A program made the position numbers and the translations under genes. A DNA stretch of 64,000 nucleotides from contig CBDHEI010000002.1 in the NCBI GenBank assembly GCA_965262055.1, positions 2,976,001-3,040,000 on the forward strand, written 5' to 3'. Positions 16,518 to 24,530 of the stretch are shown here, piece after piece. How positions within the stretch are numbered: the stretch's first letter is position 1; every line of letters begins with the position of its first letter. This stretch comes from G958296245 sp965262055. Its GTDB lineage: Bacteria > Chloroflexota > Dehalococcoidia > Lucifugimonadales > G958296245. Below the pieces are notes generated by a model, which searched no databases, was not told the DNA's origin, and saw only the letters and a program-made list of their open reading frames with translations.

Positions 16518-16585
16518 CTTTCAACCGGACGCGTACTAGCCTTTCAACTGGACGACTCCTAGCCTTGCAACCGGACGCACTTCAC
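16518..16585 (+). repeat. Three imperfect 23-bp tandem repeats
   Basis: Units at 16518-16540, 16541-16563 and 16564-16585 each begin CTTTCAACCGGACG or a one- to two-base variant, and the first two end CTAGC. They sit directly after the DUF6807 gene, between it and the convergent MFS gene. Confidence 0.6.
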
Positions 16586-16696
16586 ACTATTCCCTCGCCC
16601 CTCTTGACCCAGGTCCCCCACTTAAGTCGACGCTTGGCTAATCTAGAGATCTTGAACATCCTCTAATCTTGCGAATCCCGATTCTGACATACTCCC

Positions 16697-17899
16697 TCAC
16701 CGCCCATCCTGTGCCGGCGCGGGGGGGAGGTATGCGCGGAGGGCTAGGCTGACGGGCAGTACGGTCGCGGCGAAGAGTCCCATGAGGCCCATGCTGGCGC
16801 GGATGCCTGACCAGTCCGCGAATCGCCCGAATACGAGCGGCGCGGTGAACTCCCCTATGGAGTTGGTGGTGTAGAAGAAGCCGTACATGCGGGAGCGCCG
16901 CTCCTGGGGCGTGAAGACGGCGACGGTGGCGTAGAGCGACGACGACGTACCGTTCAGCCCTACGCCGAGAAGCACCATCAGCGGCGCTATCAGGACCATC
17001 GGCGTGACGACGGTCGCGGCCAGGAGCGCGGCCGCCAAGGCCTTTGTGGCCCATACGATGCTGATGAGGCCGTGGCGCTCGCTCAACCAGCCGCACACGT
17101 ACTTGCCGAGCGCCCCGCCGGCCAACAGCAGGATGAGCATGACGAATATGAGGGACTCCTCCATGCCCCGGTCCGCGAGGATGAAGGGCACGAAGGTCAG
17201 CGCGCCGGCGCGAATCCCGGAGTCGATGAATCCGACGGCGCTGAGAATCCTGAACCCGGCTGTAGCACCGCCGCCGGGGGCCTGCTTCGACTCGGCGGGC
17301 TCTGGCCTGCCGATGTCGACGCTGTGCCGGACGAACGTAGACGCCAGGAAGAAGACGACCGCCGCGATGCCGGTGAAGAGCATAGTCTCGCGCCAGCCGT
17401 AGGCTAGGGCTACGATCAGGGCGACCGCAGGCGCGGCCATCTTGCCGAGGTCGCCCGCGAAGTTTACGGTGCCCACGGCGGTTGCCCGCGACTTGGTGTC
17501 GTAGGCGCGGGAGACGATGCCGGACGCGAGCGGGTGCTGGGTGCCGCCGCCCAGGCCGCCGAGCAGGGTGGCTCCTAGGAGCGCCGCGAAGCTCGGCGCG
17601 AGGGACATGGCGATCAGCCCCAGGGCCACCCAGACGTTCCCGCCCACCAGGAGCCAGAACTCTCCAACCCTTTCCGCTAGGAAACCCACCGGCACCTGGA
17701 GCACCGTGGACGCCGCGGCGTACAGCGACCTGAGCACCCCCACTTCCGTGAAGCTCAGGTCTAGGTCGTCCTTGATGAGCGGCAGTAGGGGAGCGTACAG
17801 GGCGAAGAAGAGGTCGCTCCAGACGTGGGTCGCCGAGGCGAACAGGAGCGTGCGCCGCGCCTGCGGCGCCCTAGTCCAGAAGCCGAGCGGGCTGCTCAT
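16697..17899 (-). CDS. Major facilitator superfamily transporter
   Basis: A 400-aa protein with about twelve hydrophobic segments. It opens with LLFASATHVWSDLFFALYAP, has the loop 2-3 region RSLYAAASTVLQVPVGFLAE, and shows the central FVRHSVDIGRPEPAESKQAP cytoplasmic loop. The first helix and GGLGGGTQHPLASGIVSRAY resemble the fosmidomycin-resistance/YnfM-type sugar and drug carriers. Given its place beside the enolase and dehydrogenase genes, uptake or export of an organic acid is possible, but the specificity cannot be read from sequence. The start is ATG 17899. Confidence 0.85.
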   Translation of the reverse strand: MSSPLGFWTRAPQARRTLLFASATHVWSDLFFALYAPLLPLIKDDLDLSFTEVGVLRSLYAAASTVLQVPVGFLAERVGEFWLLVGGNVWVALGLIAMSLAPSFAALLGATLLGGLGGGTQHPLASGIVSRAYDTKSRATAVGTVNFAGDLGKMAAPAVALIVALAYGWRETMLFTGIAAVVFFLASTFVRHSVDIGRPEPAESKQAPGGGATAGFRILSAVGFIDSGIRAGALTFVPFILADRGMEESLIFVMLILLLAGGALGKYVCGWLSERHGLISIVWATKALAAALLAATVVTPMVLIAPLMVLLGVGLNGTSSSLYATVAVFTPQERRSRMYGFFYTTNSIGEFTAPLVFGRFADWSGIRASMGLMGLFAATVLPVSLALRAYLPPAPAQDGR

Positions 17900-18139
17900 A
17901 AGACGTTCCAGCGCGAGGCGCGCGCCGCCCGGATGAGTACCAACTCCATACGCATTGGTCTCGTCAACGCTCCCTCCTGTCCCGGGCCCGCCCGCTTACC
18001 CCATTATTGCGAGCGACGGGCGGCAGCCTCGGCGGGACGCCCCCAATTGTGTCCGAGCGGGCCCGTGGGCGCAAATGCCCTCGCGTTCCCGAGGTGCTCC
18101 CTTGGCGAGAATGACTGTTCAGACTCCGCCGGGGGTCTG

Positions 18140-18154
18140 GGGGGCTCTGCCCCC
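18140..18154. other. GC-rich hairpin in otherwise featureless spacer
   Basis: GGGGGC-TCT-GCCCCC forms a perfect 6-bp stem. It lies 33 bp from the left end of IS-A copy 2, within the 17900-18186 spacer, where no convincing gene is seen. No T-tract follows on either strand. Confidence 0.4.
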
Positions 18155-18186
18155 GGTTTCCATGGGCGCGTGGGTAGGGACCTAAA

Positions 18187-19891
18187 CCCGAATCCACCGA
18201 AGGACACCGATGGACGGCGTGAGGACAGCGGCAGGGTGGGTGAGGGAGCTACAGGGGAGATGGCTGGGCTCATTGGGGTAGATTGGAGGTCGGCGAACGG
18301 TCTTCAGTCGCCGCATAGGGCCCCTATGGCCCTCTGCGGGAGCTGCGATGCGCGGGATGGCGAGAGAATACGCAGCAGGGAACTCTCGCGGGACCGGGGT
18401 GGCACGAGTTTTCAGGGAAGTTGGGTCAGTTGCAGGCTGGCAGTTCAGGCGGGGAGTGGAATGGCTCGCAGCCGGGCCATGGCGCGAGTGAACTGGGTTT
18501 CCCAAGTCCAATGCTGGGGAAGATGCAGGGTAAGGCGGCGCGCCGAGCGGGTGATCCGTCCCACCAGAGCGAAGACCCGCCGCCTGAGGGTCTTGGTGGT
18601 CACGGTCCGTTCGGCCAGACCGATGCGCGCTGTCCAGCGGGCGAGGTTGTGTGCCATCACCTGCACCGCCAGCCAGGCGCCGTTGGCGGCGAAGCGCCCC
18701 GAGGGGAGATGGTTGAGTCCGACGCCGTGTTTCAGGTCTCGAATGGCGTTCTCGATCTCGGCGTGGCGGCGATGATCGGCCTCCAGTTCCAGGGTTTCCC
18801 CGTCCCGGTCGGTGATGAAGCCGTGATAGCTGTAGGTGGCGAAGAGGGCCAACTGGGAACCGGGCGTGGGCTTCACCCGCCGGACGATGAGCCGCACCGG
18901 CGCGGCGTCGGGTTCACTCTGGAAGGGGGTATAGGTGGTCTCGGCCACATCGGCGGCGCCGTCCATCCAGTAGGGAATCGGCGTCCAGTCCTGCTCGGGG
19001 ATCGCCTCAATCAACTCCCGCAGGCCTTTGTGCTGGCGGATGGTGATGGAGAAGCGGACACTCATCTCGCGGCAGACGGCGACGAGAGCGTGGGCGTAGA
19101 AGCCGCTGTCGGCGCGCACCGTGAGTTGGCCGCTGGCCCTACCGTAGCGCACCCGCCCCACCGTTTCACGCAGGAAGTGGGCAGCGCCGCGAGCGGTGTT
19201 GGCACGGCCCTCGCGCAGCCGGGACATCAGCACATCGCCGGTTCCGGCGGCGATGGCCAGCAGTGGGTGATAGCCCCGCACGCCGGTGTAGTTGTGGTGT
19301 CGCGCCCCTTCTTTGTCCAGTCCATAGGTCTCGCAGATGGTGGAGTCCAGGTCGATGGTAAGGGGCGAGTCGCCGGGTCCGGCCCCAGCGGCCCATGCGC
19401 GTGCCAGCAACTGGCGGCTCACCCGGTCGAGTTGACGGACATGCCCCCACCGGAAGCTGCGCAGGAAGGTGCCCAGGGTGGATGGCGCCTTGACCACGCA
19501 GCCGAGAACACCGACCGTCCCACCAGCACGCAGCGCATCGGCGTCGTCGATGAAGTCGCCGCCCGCCAGCGCGGAAGCGACCAGCGTCAGCAGTTTGTCC
19601 CCCGTGTTCGCCCGCCCCGATGCGCAGCCTAGGTCGAGGTGATGGTCGACGAGTTCCCGCAGGCCCAGGTGCTGTGCAAGGGTGGCCGGCAGGAGCAGGC
19701 CGGCATTGGCCACCAGGCGGTGGTCGTCAAAGACGACGCCGATACGGTCGGGATTGTTCTGTGGCAGCATCTACTGGGTGCTCCTTGTTTCCGGGCGGTT
19801 TTCTGTTTCAAAACCATTCTCCCAGATTCAGAGGAGCACCCTCTGGCTTCTTCAAGGACTGTCCCCAAAGTCGTCTTTCGGTGGATTCGGG
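18187..19891 (-). mobile_element. IS-A copy 2, IS1380-type insertion sequence
   Basis: The element is 1705 bp, in the same orientation as copy 1, with the same terminal repeats CCCGAATCCACCGAA. It is again flanked on both sides by CTAAA (18182-18186 and 19892-19896). The two copies bracket 7.4 kb of catabolic genes. Having CTAAA at all four junctions points to sequence-specific targeting. Confidence 0.93.
18445..19770 (-). CDS. IS1380-family transposase (IS-A)
   Basis: A 441-aa intact transposase, almost identical to that at 9292-10617. Catalytic blocks TIDLDST, RADSGFY and ENAIRDLKHGVGLNHLPSG are all present. Differences are conservative (for example VDHHLDLGCASG in place of ADHHLDLGCAPG near residue 41). 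Both copies look functional. Confidence 0.93.
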   Translation of the reverse strand: MLPQNNPDRIGVVFDDHRLVANAGLLLPATLAQHLGLRELVDHHLDLGCASGRANTGDKLLTLVASALAGGDFIDDADALRAGGTVGVLGCVVKAPSTLGTFLRSFRWGHVRQLDRVSRQLLARAWAAGAGPGDSPLTIDLDSTICETYGLDKEGARHHNYTGVRGYHPLLAIAAGTGDVLMSRLREGRANTARGAAHFLRETVGRVRYGRASGQLTVRADSGFYAHALVAVCREMSVRFSITIRQHKGLRELIEAIPEQDWTPIPYWMDGAADVAETTYTPFQSEPDAAPVRLIVRRVKPTPGSQLALFATYSYHGFITDRDGETLELEADHRRHAEIENAIRDLKHGVGLNHLPSGRFAANGAWLAVQVMAHNLARWTARIGLAERTVTTKTLRRRVFALVGRITRSARRLTLHLPQHWTWETQFTRAMARLRAIPLPA

Positions 19892-19973
19892 CTAAAAGAT
19901 GTCTGCCTTGTCGGCGCTATGCTGTTGGAGAAGACCTCAGCAAGACTGAACAGTTACTGGCGAGAGGAGGGCG

Positions 19974-20002
19974 TTGACGCCCACGAACGCCCGTGCTATT
20001 AT
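19974..20002 (+). promoter_or_regulatory. Sigma-70-type promoter upstream of ABC exporter operon
   Basis: TTGACG (19974-19979) and TATTAT (19997-20002) are separated by exactly 17 bp. Transcription would begin near 20009, some 170 nt upstream of a small reading frame and 300 nt upstream of the ABC ATPase. Apart from this promoter and the small frame, nothing recognisable was found between the IS end and 20315. Confidence 0.65.
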
Positions 20003-20176
20003 GCTGCTGATGTACAAGTTATTGCTTGCATCCGCACCCAACGGAGCCGCAACGGTCGGCGCTCTGGACCCCGTTGCAATCTTGCTCAAACCGGCACTTC
20101 CAGCGTCCATTCGTGGCCCAAAAGCGCTCCAGACCGCTCTCAAATGTCCCAGGCCCCAGATACGAAAGGGAGCGGA

Positions 20177-20314
20177 ATGGAACACTTCGAAACACTTTTT
20201 CGTGGAGGAGCTTCTAGGACCGGCCGGCTGTCGCAATCAGGGAGGCTGCATGATGTGATAACGTTGCTCACTGTACGGGTGACACTTGTGCTGACCACCC
20301 AGGCGGACAGTTAG
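20177..20314 (+). CDS. Small leader-type reading frame before the ABC exporter
   Basis: A 45-aa frame beginning MEHFETLFRGGASR and ending VTLVLTTQADS. AAAGGGAG (20165-20172) sits 4 nt before ATG 20177, a much better ribosome site than that of the downstream gene. Its TAG stop (20312-20314) is one base before the TTG start of the ATPase, so termination and re-initiation could feed translation of the exporter. The C-terminal third is hydrophobic. No homologue is recognised; it may be a regulatory leader or a small membrane peptide, or a chance frame. Confidence 0.4.
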   Translation: MEHFETLFRGGASRTGRLSQSGRLHDVITLLTVRVTLVLTTQADS

Positions 20315-20315
20315 G

Positions 20316-21074
20316 TTGGACACCGAGACTCCGCTCATGCAAGGCAACCTCGTAGTCGAAGCGCGTGACCTCACGTTCAGCTATGGAACTCTCCAGGTGT
20401 TGAACGGACTTTCGCTTTCCGTGCGGGAAGGGGAAGTATTCGGGGTGCTAGGGGCCAATGGCTCCGGCAAGACGACTCTCATGAGGTTGATGGTAGGCCT
20501 GCTTCGTCACGAGGGTGGGATGCTCGCCATCCACGGCGAATCTCCATCCCCTCGCCAGGCGGCGCGGGTAGGCTACATGCCCCAGCTGAGCGCCCTGTAC
20601 CAGGAGCTCTCGGTAAGGGAGAATGTCGACTTCTTCGCGCGGATGTACGGGATGTCCGACCGTGCTTCGCGCGGCTGGTCCGTGGAGGAGGCGATCGCCC
20701 TCGTGGGACTGGCGCCGCGAAGCTCCGACACGATTGTCAATCTCAGCGGAGGCATGCGGCAGCGCGTCAGCCTCGCGATCGCTCTGGTCCACCGTCCGGC
20801 CCTGCTGCTCCTCGACGAACCTACCGTTGGACTCGACCCGGATGTTCGCGCCGTCTTCTGGGAGAGATTCAGGCGGATGGCCGAGTCTGGCACGACCATC
20901 ATGGTCTCTAGCCACACGATGGATGACGCCACCCACTGCGACCGTCTCGCATTTCTGCGAGACGGGAAGGTCATCGCCCTTGACACCCCGTCCGCGCTCC
21001 GCGCAGCCACCGGACGCCCCGACGCCTCCCTCGAGGACGCGTTCATACACTTCCTTGGCCGGACCGACGACTGA
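20316..21074 (+). CDS. ABC exporter ATP-binding protein (ABC-2/DrrA type)
   Basis: A 252-aa ATPase. The Walker A is GANGSGKTT, the Q-loop lies in GYMPQLSALYQEL, the signature is NLSGGMRQRVSLA, Walker B is LLLLDEPTVGLDP and the switch His is in MVSSHTMDDA. The sequence resembles drug/lipid exporter ATPases (DrrA, YhhJ/YbhF partners) rather than CcmA. The start may be TTG 20316 or ATG 20337; neither has a good ribosome site, which fits coupling to the small upstream frame. It overlaps the permease gene by one base (TGATG). Confidence 0.9.
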   Translation: MDTETPLMQGNLVVEARDLTFSYGTLQVLNGLSLSVREGEVFGVLGANGSGKTTLMRLMVGLLRHEGGMLAIHGESPSPRQAARVGYMPQLSALYQELSVRENVDFFARMYGMSDRASRGWSVEEAIALVGLAPRSSDTIVNLSGGMRQRVSLAIALVHRPALLLLDEPTVGLDPDVRAVFWERFRRMAESGTTIMVSSHTMDDATHCDRLAFLRDGKVIALDTPSALRAATGRPDASLEDAFIHFLGRTDD

Positions 21075-21802
21075 TGACTGTAGACCGCACCCTGGCCATC
21101 ACAGAGCGGATCGTCCGCCAGATGCTGCGCGACCGGCGCTCCGTCGGCCTGCTGATCGTAGGCCCGCTCATCGTCATGTCGCTCGTAGGGTTTAGCCTCT
21201 TCGAGCAGCGGGCCATTCTCGACCGCGTCGCTCCCGGGCTGCTCGCGGTGTTCGTGCTGTTCTTCACCTTCATCCTGACCGGGGTCGGATTCCTGCGGGA
21301 GCGCGCTCAGGGAACGCTCGAAAGGCTCCAGACTACGCTCGTAGGCAGCTTCGACATCATGCTCGGTTACATGCTCGGATTTCTCATCTTCGCGATCGTG
21401 CAGACCGCAGTGATCCTTGCGTTCACCATCTTCGCCCTCCGCATCGAATACAGTGGGACGCTCTGGGAGATTGGAGCGATACTGTTCCTCGTCGTCACCG
21501 TCGCAGTGAGCCTGGGCATATTCATCTCCAGCTTTGCCAACAACGAGTTCCAAGTCGTCCAGTTCATCCCGATCGTTCTCGCGCCGCAGATATTCCTATC
21601 CGGCGTCATAATCCCCGTCGAGCAGATGCCCAAGCTCTTCGAGTGGTTGTCAGTCGTGCTACCCCTCACGTACGCTGTCGACGCGCTGCGCGAGATCATG
21701 TTGCGCGGAACCGACCTAACCGCGCTTTGGCGTGACTTGGCCGCCCTGGGCGTGTACTCGGTGGCGCTCCTGACCGCCGCGGTGGCCACGCTGAGGCGCT
21801 AA
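21074..21802 (+). CDS. ABC-2 type permease
   Basis: A 242-aa integral membrane protein with about six spans. It carries the ABC-2 features FLRERAQGTLERLQTT, then SGVIIPVEQMPKLFEWLSVV and PLTYAVDALREIMLRG. The last two are diagnostic of the DrrB/YhhJ branch. With the ATPase immediately upstream (start overlaps stop) it forms a two-gene exporter. Substrate class is unknown; drugs, lipids or glycolipids are common for the family. Although ccm genes follow, sequence features do not support CcmB. Confidence 0.9.
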   Translation: MTVDRTLAITERIVRQMLRDRRSVGLLIVGPLIVMSLVGFSLFEQRAILDRVAPGLLAVFVLFFTFILTGVGFLRERAQGTLERLQTTLVGSFDIMLGYMLGFLIFAIVQTAVILAFTIFALRIEYSGTLWEIGAILFLVVTVAVSLGIFISSFANNEFQVVQFIPIVLAPQIFLSGVIIPVEQMPKLFEWLSVVLPLTYAVDALREIMLRGTDLTALWRDLAALGVYSVALLTAAVATLRR

Positions 21803-21904
21803 GGCCATTTGCGTAGATGCAGTAGAAGACTGCTAGTCTTGGCTATTGCCGACGTACCTACCCTGTCCTAGCGAATACGTAGACCCTTATGGTATATTGC
21901 GCGC

Positions 21905-22633
21905 ATGATGCAGATAGCAGTGAAGAATGCGGCGGCGGTGCCTTCTCTCTGGAGCGGGAGCCTTGTCAGGGGTGGCCTGATAGTCGCCGGGGGCCTGATG
22001 ATGGCCCTGACGCTCTACATGGTATTCTTATGGGTTCCGACGGAGCAGAACCTCGGAATTTCCCAGCGCATCTTCTATTTCCACGTGCCCCTGGCGTGGC
22101 TCGGCATGGCCTCCATCCTGGTGGTATTCACTGCCAGCATCATGCACCTTGTCACGAGGAAACAGAAGTGGGACAACCTCGCCTACTCGGCGGCCGAGCT
22201 TGGCGTGGTCTACATCTCCCTGCTGCTGATAACCGGCATCGCCTGGAGTCAGCCCACCTGGGGCCGCTGGTGGACGTGGGACGCGAAGCTGACTGCCACG
22301 CTCATCCTCTGGTTCATCTATGTTGGCTACCTGATGCTCAGGGCCTACGGGCCCAAGGGCTCGCAGGGCGCGCGGTACGGCGCGGTTCTCGCCATCATCG
22401 GAGCGATCGACGCCCCGATCATCTACTTCGCCACGGTGTGGTGGCGGACGCAGCACCCGGAGATGAACATCGGCCCGCTAGCTGGTGAGGGCATGCTCGC
22501 CCCCGACATGCGGATTACGCTGCTGGTGGCCACGGTGACCTTCGGCGTGGTGTACGTCGCCATGCTGGTAGAGAGGTACGCGCTCAGACGTGGAGAGGCT
22601 GACGTCGACGAGCTTTATCGATCTATTTCGTAG
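21905..22633 (+). CDS. ccmC: Haem exporter/chaperone protein CcmC
   Basis: A 242-aa membrane protein with six spans. The tryptophan-rich periplasmic motif that handles haem is WGRWWTWDAKLTATLILWF, flanked by conserved histidines in RIFYFHVPLAWLG and the later WWRTQHPEMNIG. CcmC loads haem onto CcmE in system I cytochrome c maturation. ATG 21905 or 21908 start the gene. The end overlaps ccmD by 44 bp. The exporter genes upstream are not clearly CcmA/B, so those subunits may lie elsewhere. Confidence 0.93.
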   Translation: MMQIAVKNAAAVPSLWSGSLVRGGLIVAGGLMMALTLYMVFLWVPTEQNLGISQRIFYFHVPLAWLGMASILVVFTASIMHLVTRKQKWDNLAYSAAELGVVYISLLLITGIAWSQPTWGRWWTWDAKLTATLILWFIYVGYLMLRAYGPKGSQGARYGAVLAIIGAIDAPIIYFATVWWRTQHPEMNIGPLAGEGMLAPDMRITLLVATVTFGVVYVAMLVERYALRRGEADVDELYRSIS

Positions 22634-22949
22634 CGGCGGCTTCTGGGTCGCCGCCCTAGCCGCGGCAGTCTTGGTCTTCGTTGCCGTGGGCGCGCCGCGC
22701 ACGGCGGAGGCCAGCTCCGCCGGCGGTGAGGCGGTTCTTCAGGATGCCCCCGTTCACGCCGCCATGTTGCAGGAGCGGGGTCCGGAGGCCAACCTGCCGT
22801 ACCTGTTCGCCGTCTTCTTCGTCACGTGGGCGGGCTTCTTCGCCTACGTCTTCTATTCGTCCCGGCGTCAGCGACAGATGGAGCGCGAGATAGAGACCCT
22901 GAAGTCGGCTCTTGGCGATAGGGGACAAACCGCCCCGGACGGTGGGTAG
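22590..22949 (+). CDS. ccmD: CcmD-like protein with N-terminal extension
   Basis: The C-terminal half is CcmD-like: NLPYLFAVFFVTWAGFFAYV forms a membrane span, followed by the basic FYSSRRQRQMEREIETLKSA helix. CcmD tethers haem-loaded CcmE to CcmC. Ordinary CcmD is 40-70 aa; this 119-aa version (GTG 22590) adds about 65 residues with a second hydrophobic stretch, GFWVAALAAAVLVFVAVGAP, resembling a signal anchor. The extension is in the region overlapping ccmC. A shorter product starting further in cannot be excluded. Confidence 0.75.
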   Translation: MERLTSTSFIDLFRSGGFWVAALAAAVLVFVAVGAPRTAEASSAGGEAVLQDAPVHAAMLQERGPEANLPYLFAVFFVTWAGFFAYVFYSSRRQRQMEREIETLKSALGDRGQTAPDGG

Positions 22950-23406
22950 GCGGACGGCCTTGGAGTACGCAGGCCTCCCTGAGCTGTCGCAGACGCAGGC
23001 GCGCGAAGACGGTTTGCTGTCTGCCCGCAACATCAAGATTTTCCTTGCCGTGACGGTACTGGTAGGCGCGTTCGGCTACTTTGCCTTTGTCGCCTTTGAG
23101 AGCGCGACGCGCTTCTACTATACGGTGGGCGAGGTCCACGAGAGCGCCCGTAGCGGCCAGATGGTGCGGGTCAGCGGCAAGCTGGTGCCGGACTCCTTCC
23201 ACCGTGAGTCGGACTCGACGCTGGCCCGGTTCTCACTTACCGACGGCACGCAGACGCTGGCGGCCATTCACGACGGCGTGGTGCCAGACCTCTTCTTCAA
23301 CGAGCACTCGGAGATCATCCTAGAAGGTGCGCTCCGGCCCGACGGCGTCTTCGAAAGCCACGACGTCACCGTCAAGTGCCCCTCGAAGTACATCGCCTCC
23401 AGCTAG
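22912..23406 (+). CDS. ccmE: CcmE haem chaperone, CXXXY variant
   Basis: A 164-aa protein with one N-terminal membrane span (IKIFLAVTVLVGAFGYFAFV) and a periplasmic OB-fold domain: FYYTVGEVHESARSGQMVRV, then the conserved LARFSLTDGTQTL and VPDLFFNEHSEIILEG. In most CcmE proteins haem is bound covalently to His in a HxxxY motif. Here the site reads KCPSKY, so Cys156 and Tyr160 form CXXXY, as described for Desulfovibrio and archaeal CcmE. The TTG start at 22912 overlaps ccmD. Confidence 0.9.
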   Translation: MAIGDKPPRTVGRRTALEYAGLPELSQTQAREDGLLSARNIKIFLAVTVLVGAFGYFAFVAFESATRFYYTVGEVHESARSGQMVRVSGKLVPDSFHRESDSTLARFSLTDGTQTLAAIHDGVVPDLFFNEHSEIILEGALRPDGVFESHDVTVKCPSKYIASS

Positions 23407-23468
23407 CTCGGGCTCATCTGTAGGAGCGCCCAGCCTGGCAGGCTAGGGTCGGCCCCGCAAACCGCGGC

Positions 23469-24347
23469 TCAGACGCTGATCTTGGACCGGAACTCCGGGA
23501 CGCCCTTGATTCCCAAGTTCAGCCTGAAGAGCGCTCCCGCGCCCGGACCGTCCTCGTCCCTGTTGTTGCCGCCTATGGTGGTGACGAAGATGTCGGTCAG
23601 GTCGGCGCCGCCGAATGTAACACTGGACACGAGCCTGGCGGGGAAGGGGATGGAGCGCTCCTCGCTGCCGTCGGGCGCGAACCTTCGGAGGGCCCAGCCA
23701 CCGGCGCTGGCCGACCAGACGTAACCTTCGCTGTCCACGGTCATGCCGTCGGGGAACGCTTCATCGCCGGTCTCGGTGAAGGTGCGCCGGTTGGAGACCT
23801 CGCCAGTAGCGTGGTTGTAGTCGAAGATCGTGATGGCGTGGTCGAGCGAGTCGGTGTAGTAGAGGCCCTTCCTGTCCGGGGTCAGGCCCATGCCATTCGA
23901 GATGCCGGTGCCGTCGAGTATCTTGGTGATGGAGCCGTCGGTGTCGAGGCGGTAGAGGCTGCCCAGCCGCTTACCTTGTTCGGCCGGGATGCTGGAGTCC
24001 AAGGACATCGTGCCGCAGAAGACGCGCCCGCCCGAGTCGGTGAACACGTCATTGAACCGGTTCTCCTCTTCGCCCGGCAGCCCCTTGATCATGTAGTCTA
24101 ACTCTCCGTCCCTCAGAAGCGCGATGCCGCCGCGTTCCAGGAAGAGCAGGAGCTCGCCGTCCTCCTGGATGGTGAATCCGCCGAGAACGGGTCCCTCGAA
24201 GTGCAGGTCGTGCTCGCCGGTAACCGGGTCGTACCAGAATATCTTGCCGTTCGGGATGTCGACCCAGTAGAGGCGGTCTTCTCCGTCATGCCAGAGCGGG
24301 CCCTCGCCCGTGTAGTTCCGGTAGTCGGCGACGATCTGAGGCTCCAC
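23469..24347 (-). CDS. SMP-30/gluconolactonase family protein
   Basis: A 292-aa six-bladed propeller lactonase-like protein. It starts VEPQIVADYRNYTGEGPLWH, where the first metal ligand Glu is in GEGPLW. ENRFNDVFTDSGGRVFCGTM gives the Asn/Asp ligand region, and ISNGMGLTPDRKGLYYTDSL and EAFPDGMTVDSEGYVWSASA are the canonical SMP-30 segments with the last Asp ligand. Such enzymes open aldonolactones. The start is GTG 24347 (minus), supported by GGGGAGGT 5 nt upstream. It is divergent from greA and has its own promoter. Confidence 0.88.
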   Translation of the reverse strand: MEPQIVADYRNYTGEGPLWHDGEDRLYWVDIPNGKIFWYDPVTGEHDLHFEGPVLGGFTIQEDGELLLFLERGGIALLRDGELDYMIKGLPGEEENRFNDVFTDSGGRVFCGTMSLDSSIPAEQGKRLGSLYRLDTDGSITKILDGTGISNGMGLTPDRKGLYYTDSLDHAITIFDYNHATGEVSNRRTFTETGDEAFPDGMTVDSEGYVWSASAGGWALRRFAPDGSEERSIPFPARLVSSVTFGGADLTDIFVTTIGGNNRDEDGPGAGALFRLNLGIKGVPEFRSKISV

Positions 24348-24392
24348 GAAGCACCTCCCCGGCAGTATGGCTGTGCGGCCCGCGCGGCTCGA

Positions 24393-24421
24393 AGTGTAGG
24401 CGGGGTCAAACCGGGTGTCAA
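24393..24421 (-). promoter_or_regulatory. Promoter of the SMP-30 gene
   Basis: On the minus strand, TTGACA (24421-24416) and TACACT (24398-24393) are separated by 17 bp. The transcript would run into GTG 24347. Its -35 lies 6 bp from the -35 of the divergent greA promoter. Confidence 0.6.
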
Positions 24422-24427
24422 CCAAGA

Positions 24428-24456
24428 TTTACAAGAGCGCCGCTCACGGCTACAAT
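24428..24456 (+). promoter_or_regulatory. Promoter of greA
   Basis: TTTACA (24428-24433) and TACAAT (24451-24456) with 17-bp spacing. The expected start is near 24463, immediately before the leader hairpin. Confidence 0.65.
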
Positions 24457-24465
24457 ATGAAAACT

Positions 24466-24512
24466 GACTGAGGCACGGGCCGCCCGGAGAATGGCAGCCG
24501 CTCAGTCTTTTT
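24466..24512 (+). terminator. Intrinsic terminator/attenuator in the greA leader
   Basis: GACTGAG (24466-24472) pairs with CTCAGTC (24501-24507), and TTTTT follows directly (24508-24512). The 28-nt interior can form a further CGGG/CCCG hairpin. It lies between the greA promoter and ATG 24531, so it should end many greA transcripts after about 50 nt. Confidence 0.6.
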
Positions 24513-24530
24513 GTATTGGGAGCCGCGCCA

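Noticed and set aside
18134..18160. GC-rich hairpin as a rho-independent terminator
   Set aside because: No T-tract follows the stem on either strand and no gene ends there.
20316..21802. ABC ATPase and permease as CcmA/CcmB because ccmC follows
   Set aside because: The permease has the DrrB-type PLTYAVDALREI and FLRERAQGTLERL segments, not CcmB features, and a 102-bp gap separates the two blocks.
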